Shown: positions 41,943 through 48,222 of the stretch, one piece after another
Numbering within the stretch: the first letter of the stretch is position 1
Layout: each line of letters begins with the position of its first letter
Source of the DNA: Nitriliruptorales bacterium
Lineage (GTDB): Bacteria > Actinomycetota > Nitriliruptoria > Nitriliruptorales > Nitriliruptoraceae
DNA length: 48,222 bases
NCBI GenBank assembly: GCA_024637135.1
Contig: JAGXFT010000007.1
Location: forward strand, 1 to 48,222
Direction: 5' to 3'
Made by a program: the position numbers and the translations under genes
Notes under the pieces: model-generated
Told to the model about the DNA's origin: nothing
Databases searched by the model: none
The model's input: the letters and a program-made list of their open reading frames with translations, nothing else

Positions 41943-42893
41943 GTGTCGTCCCACCCGTCCCGCACGCTGGTGCTGGCCGTGGCCTCCCTCCTCGTCCTCG
42001 TGGGTTGCACCGGCGAGGACGCCGACCCGTCATCGACCGGCCCGTCGGTGACCGCCACGCCGCCGGCGTCGAGCACGTCAGCGCCCACGACCACGGAAAC
42101 GACCCCCACGCCGCCGCCACCGTCGCCCACGCCGCCGCCGGTCGTCGCCGGGGCTGGTGAGGTGGTGGTCACCGCTGACGACGGCACGTTCGTGCGCTCA
42201 CAGGTGGCCGGGACCTGCCTGCTGGCGGGCTCCGACCTGCCGGCAGCGGGCGTGGGCCCAGCCCGGGGTGACGACGTGGAGACCTTCGTCGCCGTGGACA
42301 ACTACCTCGGTCCACTGGGGGAACCGGTCGCGCCGGCCGACCTCGCGATCACGATCGACGGCACCGACGGCGCCGCGCAGGTCGAACTGTTCGGTGGCCC
42401 AGTGCCATGGTCGTGGTGGGCCGGGGAGGTCGGCGCGGCGGTGCTGTCCGACCCGGTGGACGACGACGGCGTGACCGTGTCGACACTGTCGATGACCGCG
42501 ACCCTGCCTCGGGCGCCGCGCACGCAGACGTCGGTTCGTGCGCCCCGCCCGCCGCTGCCGTCACCCAGTCCGACCGCTGTGCCACCGACGCCGTCACCGT
42601 CGGGAAACCCAGCCGGCGCGGCACCGGTCGGCATCGCACCGCCGCCCCGCCCAGACCCGCCGGCTGACGTCGTCCGACAGCCCGCCAGTCCCAGCCCCGA
42701 CTCGCCGTCCCCGACGACCAGCCCGTCGGTGGCCCCGTCGAACCCCACGCCGTCCCCGCCCGGATGGCCGTCCCCGCCCGGGCCGACGCCGGACGGGGTG
42801 GCATCGCCGTCCCCGACGCCCACGGCCACCCCGGTGGCGGCGTTGACGATCGAGCTGGAGATGACCTGCACCCTGGTGGCCGCCACCGGGTGA
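41943..42893 (+). CDS. Lipoprotein with Pro/Ser/Thr-rich linkers, unknown function
   Basis: Signal peptide with lipobox LVGC; two low-complexity P/S/T segments flanking a globular segment. Confidence 0.7.
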   Translation: MSSHPSRTLVLAVASLLVLVGCTGEDADPSSTGPSVTATPPASSTSAPTTTETTPTPPPPSPTPPPVVAGAGEVVVTADDGTFVRSQVAGTCLLAGSDLPAAGVGPARGDDVETFVAVDNYLGPLGEPVAPADLAITIDGTDGAAQVELFGGPVPWSWWAGEVGAAVLSDPVDDDGVTVSTLSMTATLPRAPRTQTSVRAPRPPLPSPSPTAVPPTPSPSGNPAGAAPVGIAPPPRPDPPADVVRQPASPSPDSPSPTTSPSVAPSNPTPSPPGWPSPPGPTPDGVASPSPTPTATPVAALTIELEMTCTLVAATG

Positions 42894-42955
42894 GCCGCCC
42901 GGACCCGCCCAGCGCGGGTCCGGACCTCGTCGAGTTCGGGCCGGACGACCGGCCG

Positions 42956-44971
42956 TCAGTCGCTCGCCTCGGCCCGGTCGGCGGCCCACTGGACGAAGGC
43001 CTGCAGGCTGTCCGGGTTCGCCAGCGCCCCCGGCGAGGCCGCGACCTCGATGGGCGTCCCGGACAGGATCCGCTTGATCGGGACCTCCAACCGCTTCCCC
43101 GACAGCGTGCGCGGGATCGCCGGCACGACGACGACCTCGTCGGGCACGTGTCGCGGCGACAGGTCGGTCCGGAGCCGTTGCCGCACCTCCGCCACCACCT
43201 CGTCGTCCAGGTCATGGCCCTCCGCAGCGGCCAGGAACAGCACGAGGCGTCCCATCGAATCCTCCGGGTCGTCACCGGGCAGGTGGACGACCAGGGCATC
43301 ACCGACGGCCTCGACCGGATCGACGACGGCGTAGAACTCCGCGGTCCCGAGCCGGACGCCGCCACGATTGAGCGTGGCGTCGGAGCGCCCGGTGATGATG
43401 CACGACCCGCGGTCGGTGATCGTGATCCAGTCCCCGTGCCGCCACACCCCGGGGATATGGGCGAAGTAGGCCTCGTGGAGCCGGCGGCCGTCCTCGTCAC
43501 CCCAGAACGCCACCGGCATGGACGGCATCGGGCGCGTGATGACCAGTTCGCCCTGTTCGCCGACCACGGGGTGGTGGTCGGCGTCCCAGGCCTCCACCCG
43601 CGCGCCCAGCAACCGGGCGGGAATCTCGCCGCGACGCACCTCCACCAGGGGCGCGGGCCCCACGAAGCCGGTGCACAGGTCGGTGCCGCCCGACAGCGAC
43701 CCCACCTGGGCCCTGGGCGCGACCGACTCGGCCAGCCAGTCGAATCCGGTGGCCGGCAGTGGGGCACCGGTGGACCCGATCCCGCGCAGTCGGGACAGGT
43801 CGAGGTCGTCGGAGGGTCGGATCCCGGCCTTGCGACAGGCCATGACGAACGGCGCCGAGACCCCGGCATAGGTGACGTCGGCGTCGGCCACCAGCCGCCA
43901 CAGTTCGAGCAGGTCGGGATGCCCGGGGTTCCCGTCGAACAGCACGGTGCCGGCGCCGACCGACCCGGCCGACATCAGGAAGTTCCACATCATCCACCCG
44001 GTCGTGGAGAACCAGAAGAAGCGGTCGCGGTGACCGAGGTCGAGGTGGAGGCCGAGGGCCTTGAGGTGTTCCAGCAGGATGCCGCCGTGCCCATGCACGA
44101 TCGGCTTGGGCAACCCGGTCGTCCCGGACGAGAACAGCACGTACAACGGGTGGTCGAACGCCACGTCGTCGAAGTCGAGGTCCCCTGCCTCGCCGACCAG
44201 GTCCGGCCAGGGCGACGCGTGGCCCATGGCCGCAGCAGGGTCGAGGTGGGGGAGCCCGACCAGGTGCTGGACCGACGGGAGGGCCGCATGGATGGCGTCG
44301 ACGTGGTCGCGACGGTCCACGACCCTGTCGCCGTAGCGGTAGCCGTCGACCGCCAGCAGGACCGTCGGTTCGACCTGGGACAGGCGATCCACCACCGAGC
44401 GCACGCCGAACTCTGGAGCCACGGAGGCCCACACCGCACCCAGCGATGCCGTGGCCAGGAAGGCGATCATCGTCTCGGGGATGTTGGGGAGGTAGGCCGC
44501 GACGCGGTCGCCGCGACCGACCCCGATGCGGCGCAGGCCTGCGCGGGCCGACCCGACCCGGCGGCGCAGGTCCCGCAGCGACACGACGTCGTCGGGGCGG
44601 GTCTGGCTGCGGGCGATGACGGTCGTGTCGTCGTCCGCCCGTCCGCGTGACGCCAACACGTGGCGGGCGTAGTTGAGGCGGGCCCCGGGGAACCACACCG
44701 CTCCGGGCATCCGGTCGTCGGCAAGGGCCGGTCCGCGCGGTTGCGAGGACACCACGTCGAATTCGCGCCACACCGCGGTCCAGAAGGACTCCAGGTCGGT
44801 GGTGGACCACTCCCAGGCGGCCGCGTAGCCGCCTGCGGCCACCTCGGCCGGCGCGTGGTCGCGCAGGAACCGCCCCATCCGCGTCGTGGTGGGGTCGTCC
44901 GGCGGCGACCACAGCACGCGCGGCGCGTCCGGCGTGACGGCACCCGGTTCGGACGTGGCGGGCTCGGTCAT
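42956..44971 (-). CDS. Acetoacetate--CoA ligase
   Basis: PGARLNYARHVL...IPETMIAFLATASLGAVWASVAPEFGVRSVVDRLSQVEP...YVLFSSGTTGLPKPIVHGHGGILLEHLKALGLHLDLGHRDRFFWFSTTGWMMWN. Confidence 0.93.
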   Translation of the reverse strand: MTEPATSEPGAVTPDAPRVLWSPPDDPTTTRMGRFLRDHAPAEVAAGGYAAAWEWSTTDLESFWTAVWREFDVVSSQPRGPALADDRMPGAVWFPGARLNYARHVLASRGRADDDTTVIARSQTRPDDVVSLRDLRRRVGSARAGLRRIGVGRGDRVAAYLPNIPETMIAFLATASLGAVWASVAPEFGVRSVVDRLSQVEPTVLLAVDGYRYGDRVVDRRDHVDAIHAALPSVQHLVGLPHLDPAAAMGHASPWPDLVGEAGDLDFDDVAFDHPLYVLFSSGTTGLPKPIVHGHGGILLEHLKALGLHLDLGHRDRFFWFSTTGWMMWNFLMSAGSVGAGTVLFDGNPGHPDLLELWRLVADADVTYAGVSAPFVMACRKAGIRPSDDLDLSRLRGIGSTGAPLPATGFDWLAESVAPRAQVGSLSGGTDLCTGFVGPAPLVEVRRGEIPARLLGARVEAWDADHHPVVGEQGELVITRPMPSMPVAFWGDEDGRRLHEAYFAHIPGVWRHGDWITITDRGSCIITGRSDATLNRGGVRLGTAEFYAVVDPVEAVGDALVVHLPGDDPEDSMGRLVLFLAAAEGHDLDDEVVAEVRQRLRTDLSPRHVPDEVVVVPAIPRTLSGKRLEVPIKRILSGTPIEVAASPGALANPDSLQAFVQWAADRAEASD

Positions 44972-45131
44972 GGTTCCCCGGCGGTCGACGGCGAGGGACC
45001 CGCGATCGTAGACCCGCGACGCATGGTTGATCGATCGGTCGTCGGCCCCCATGTGTTGTCGGGCGATCTCCTAGGGTGGAGCCGACCGCGGGCAGCCGCC
45101 CCGAGGCCGTTGTGGACGCCCGGAGGACGCG

Positions 45132-46817
45132 ATGGACGACGCACTGGTCGAGCGCGCGGCCGCGTGGGCGGACGGCGACCCGGATCCCGTGACGGCCGGC
45201 GCACTGCGCCAGGTCGTGGCGGGCGGCGACGAGGGGGCGCTGCGGGACCTGGTCGGTGCGGACCTGGCGTTCGGGACGGCAGGCCTGCGTGGTGAGGTGG
45301 GCCCGGGGCCCAACCGGATGAACCGCGCGGTGGTCGTGCGTGCGACCCGCGGGGTGGCCATGCACGTGCTCGAACGGGTCGAGGACGGCGCCGAGCGTGG
45401 CGTCGTCGTCGGCTTCGATGCGCGGCCGGACTCGGAGCGGTTCGCCCACGACGTGATCGCGGTCCTGCAGGCCGCAGGGCTGCGCGTCCGGGCCTTCCTC
45501 GCCCCGACGGCGACCCCGCTCGTGGCGTTCGCCGCACGGCGTTTCGACGCGGCCGGCGCGATCGTGGTGACCGCGTCCCACAACCCGCCGGCCGACAACG
45601 GCTACAAGGTCTACGACGAGCACGGGGTGCAGATCACGAGTCCCACGGATCGTCGGATCGCGGCGGCCATCGCGGCCGTCGAGCCGGCGCGGGACGTGCC
45701 CGGGGTCGGGGACGGCATCGACGGCGTGGACGTGTTGAGTCGGGCGACCGTCGCGGCGTACCGCGAGACCATCGACGGGGCGTGGCCGCGGTCCGACGCC
45801 CGGTCGGCCGAACCGGTGACCGTGGTGGTCACGCCCCTGCACGGGGTCGGCGGTGCGCCGGTCGAGGCAGTCCTGTCCGAACGCGGCCACCGCGTGGTCC
45901 GGGTCGACGAGCAGTGGGCGCCGGACGGGACCTTCCCCACGGTGTCGTTCCCCAACCCGGAGGAGCCGGGCGCGCTCGACCTGGCGTGGGCCGCCGCGAC
46001 CGAGGTCGGGGCCGACGTCGTGCTGGCCAACGATCCGGACGCCGATCGGCTCGCGGTCGCGATCCCCGCCGGTGACGGGTGGCGCCGGCTCACCGGTGAC
46101 GAGGTGGGATCGATCTTCGCCCACCACCTGTTGACGCGGACCGCGGGCCGGATCGAGCGTCCGCTGGTGGCCAACTCGATCGTGTCGTCGTCCCGGCTCG
46201 CCCGCATCGCCGCCGCGTTCGACGCGCGCCACGAGGTCACCCTCACGGGCTTCAAGTGGCTGTGGCGGGCGGGGCGGGAACTGGCCGAAAACGGCTGGCA
46301 GTGGGTCATGGGCTACGAGGAGGCGCTGGGCTACAGCCTGGGCACGGCCGTCCGGGACAAGGACGGGATCCACGCCGCCGCCGTGATGGCCGACCTGGTG
46401 TCCACGCTGGCGGCCGAGCAACGGACGTTGGCAGACCTGCTGGCCGACCTGGACCAGGCCTACGGCCGGTGGGCGAACGTGCAGGCGGCGGTCCGTCGAA
46501 CCGGGCCTGCCGGCGCCGACGAGATCCTGGCCGCAGTGGACGCAGCCACCCGGGTCGGCGCCGACGACCTGGGGGTGCGCACGGTCGAGCGCGTCGTGGA
46601 CCACCGGACGGTCGGGGACGACGCGCCGCCCTGGCTCGGCCCGACCCCGCTGGTGGTGTGGCACCTCGACGGCGGCGGCCGGGTGCTGGTGCGGCCGTCC
46701 GGCACCGAGCCCAAGCTCAAGGTCTACGTCGACCTGCCGCTGCAGCCCGACGAGGACGACGCGGTCGCGGACGCGGTCGCGACCCGAACCGTGGCGCTGC
46801 TGGGCATGGACGACTGA
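45132..46817 (+). CDS. Phospho-sugar mutase (phosphoglucomutase/phosphomannomutase family)
   Basis: AFGTAGLRGEVGPGPNRMN, IVVTASHNPPADNGYKVYD, VLANDPDADRLAVA, MGYEEALGYSLGTAVRDKDGIHAA, VRPSGTEPKLKVY. Confidence 0.96.
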   Translation: MDDALVERAAAWADGDPDPVTAGALRQVVAGGDEGALRDLVGADLAFGTAGLRGEVGPGPNRMNRAVVVRATRGVAMHVLERVEDGAERGVVVGFDARPDSERFAHDVIAVLQAAGLRVRAFLAPTATPLVAFAARRFDAAGAIVVTASHNPPADNGYKVYDEHGVQITSPTDRRIAAAIAAVEPARDVPGVGDGIDGVDVLSRATVAAYRETIDGAWPRSDARSAEPVTVVVTPLHGVGGAPVEAVLSERGHRVVRVDEQWAPDGTFPTVSFPNPEEPGALDLAWAAATEVGADVVLANDPDADRLAVAIPAGDGWRRLTGDEVGSIFAHHLLTRTAGRIERPLVANSIVSSSRLARIAAAFDARHEVTLTGFKWLWRAGRELAENGWQWVMGYEEALGYSLGTAVRDKDGIHAAAVMADLVSTLAAEQRTLADLLADLDQAYGRWANVQAAVRRTGPAGADEILAAVDAATRVGADDLGVRTVERVVDHRTVGDDAPPWLGPTPLVVWHLDGGGRVLVRPSGTEPKLKVYVDLPLQPDEDDAVADAVATRTVALLGMDD

Positions 46818-46903
46818 CTCGGTGGGCCGGGGCGGTTCCGGGCGGTTGTCGCAGGGGCCCGGCACGCTGGCGAGTCCGCTGCCCCCCACCCCGCGGAGTG
46901 CCC

Positions 46904-47809
46904 ATGGACTACGCGATCGACGCCTGGGACCCCCAGTACGGGGCCGCGATGGCGCCCGTCCTCGACGACTCGTCCGGCACGATCGACCTCGACGTCGAGA
47001 TGCCGGAAGCGGACTGGCGGCCGATTCCGGCCGGTGGGGAGTCGGCCAGCGACGTGTTGTTCGTCGACGGTGTCCGCCGCGTCGACGCCCGCGTGTGGTC
47101 GATCGGGACCGAGCGCACCGAACCGGCACTGGCCGTGTCGGTGGCCGCCGGCGCCGTTCGGTGCAACGGCCACGCCACGATCGTCGACACGCGCGTGCGT
47201 CGGATGCTGGTCGGGCGTGCCGGGCTGGACGCGATCTCGGGGTCCGGGCTGACCTGGCGGCCGCTCGCGGCGGCGGATGACGACGAGGCCACCATGATCG
47301 GTGCCGTCCAGGGCGAGATGGGCCGGTTGGAGGCCGAGGTGGCCGCGTCGCTGCCGGCCGCGGACCTGACGGTGCTCGATGGCCCGCTCAGTGGGCATGT
47401 GCTGGTGGGGGAGGCGGTGGGCTATGTCAAGAGCCACCGCGTCGCCTACCTGCCGCCGTCGGTGGAGGGCCTGGTCCGCCGGCTCGCGCCCACCGAGCGG
47501 ACGCCACTGTTCGTCCTGCAGACCAACCGCACCCGGTTCTCGTGGTACCTGCGACTGCCGGGCGGGAGTGGCCATCCGTGGTCCGGCGTCGTCCGGTTGG
47601 AGGCGCCCGCGACGGCCTCCCTGCGCCGGGCGATCGAGCTGGCCGACCTGGTGGGGGCGACGCTGCCTCGGTTCGCCTCGCCACCGCACCGCGATGCCCG
47701 TGCGCCCGTGAACCTGCTGCCGATCGCGGGGCTGGAGGACACCCTCCACCACCTGCTGGGTGACCGCGACTTCCTCCACCGCCGCCTGCGCCAGGCTGTC
47801 GCCGCCTGA
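46904..47809 (+). CDS. NurA-like nuclease-domain protein
   Basis: DVLFVDGVRRVDARVW, LTVLDGPLSG, AVGYVKSHRVAYLPP...PLFVLQTNRTRFSWYLRLPG...HPWSGVVRLE: spaced acidic/Lys motifs of NurA-domain proteins. Confidence 0.65.
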   Translation: MDYAIDAWDPQYGAAMAPVLDDSSGTIDLDVEMPEADWRPIPAGGESASDVLFVDGVRRVDARVWSIGTERTEPALAVSVAAGAVRCNGHATIVDTRVRRMLVGRAGLDAISGSGLTWRPLAAADDDEATMIGAVQGEMGRLEAEVAASLPAADLTVLDGPLSGHVLVGEAVGYVKSHRVAYLPPSVEGLVRRLAPTERTPLFVLQTNRTRFSWYLRLPGGSGHPWSGVVRLEAPATASLRRAIELADLVGATLPRFASPPHRDARAPVNLLPIAGLEDTLHHLLGDRDFLHRRLRQAVAA

Positions 47810-47969
47810 ACTCGCGCTGGGGCGCTCGTTCAGGTTGCCGAACTCGCTGCGCGCGCCCGGAGGTGGCGTCATGCCACGAAGGGGGCGACATCCGGGCGCG
47901 GCTGGTGTCGTCGGCGTGCGCCAGCCGGCAGAGCGAGTCTGGTGGTGGGGCCGGCCCGACTCAGGCGGA

Positions 47970-47996
47970 TGCTCGACGAGCGCAGCGAGACGAGCA
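47970..47996. repeat. GAGCGCAGCGAG-core hairpin between convergent genes (putative bidirectional terminator)
   Basis: TGCTCG-acgagcgcagcgaga-CGAGCA, perfect 6-bp arms, same core as 3700-3742. Confidence 0.6.
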
Positions 47997-48035
47997 CCAA
48001 GCGGAGGGCCGGACGACCACCGGGCGAGCGACCCC

Positions 48036-48222
48036 TCACCAGGCGTCGCGGAAGCGGTCGTAGTCGGTGACGATGCGGCGGCCCAGCGCCTCGCCCTGCA
48101 TCTGGGTGACCGAGCCGCCGGTGATCCCGGCGAGGCGTTCGGCGAAGGCGACCAGCCCGTGGGCGTCCTCCAGCAGGAAGACGTCCAGCGAGATGTCGGA
48201 CCGGGCCAGGCGGGTGGCTTCC
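48036..48222 (-). CDS. VWA-domain protein, C-terminal fragment (5' end outside window)
   Basis: Minus strand: EATRLARSDISLDVFLLEDAHGLVAFAERLAGITGGSVTQMQGEALGRRIVTDYDRFRDAW*, typical end of bacterial chelatase-associated VWA proteins. Confidence 0.6.
   Translation of the reverse strand, partial: EATRLARSDISLDVFLLEDAHGLVAFAERLAGITGGSVTQMQGEALGRRIVTDYDRFRDAW

Noticed and set aside
43497-47129. 1210-aa minus-strand ORF
   Set aside because: Spans antisense to the sugar mutase and out-of-frame over the CoA ligase; no domain.

Overview
High-GC chromosomal window, actinobacterial in character (Lsr-free but with F420/LLM-type oxidoreductase, WS/DGAT acyltransferase, DUF222/HNH fragment), with about 37 protein-coding genes or gene remnants on both strands and one tRNA-Gly(GCC). 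No CRISPR array, rRNA operon, IS element or prophage is visible. Most genes are housekeeping or ordinary accessory functions: release factor 3, gamma carbonic anhydrase, LysM/M23 peptidase, Snf2 helicase plus SWIM-like partner, HtrA protease, molybdopterin oxidoreductase, histidine kinase/response regulator, ABC-F ATPase, adenosine deaminase, citrate synthase, MarR regulator, Fpg/Nei glycosylase, Lhr helicase, thermonuclease, NUDIX, GT2, WS/DGAT, dUTPase, HPPD, two UMF1-type MFS transporters, LLM oxidoreductase, acetoacetate-CoA ligase, phosphohexomutase, a NurA-like protein and a VWA protein. Best leads: (1) a 58-aa single histone-fold protein between lhr and a Fpg/Nei gene, with unusual flanking hairpins; (2) a tandem pair of UMF1-type MFS transporters carrying an approximately 150-aa beta-rich insertion resembling a carbohydrate-binding domain; (3) a compact three-gene module (tiny 'AYIDP' membrane protein, kinase-like/methyltransferase fusion, membrane sulfatase-like enzyme); (4) a haloalkane-dehalogenase gene apparently broken by an internal inversion, with its nucleophile half and catalytic-His half on opposite strands; (5) a family of intergenic hairpins with a constant GAGCGCAGCGAG core but different complementary arms at convergent gene ends. 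All family assignments are by reading protein motifs; no database search was run.
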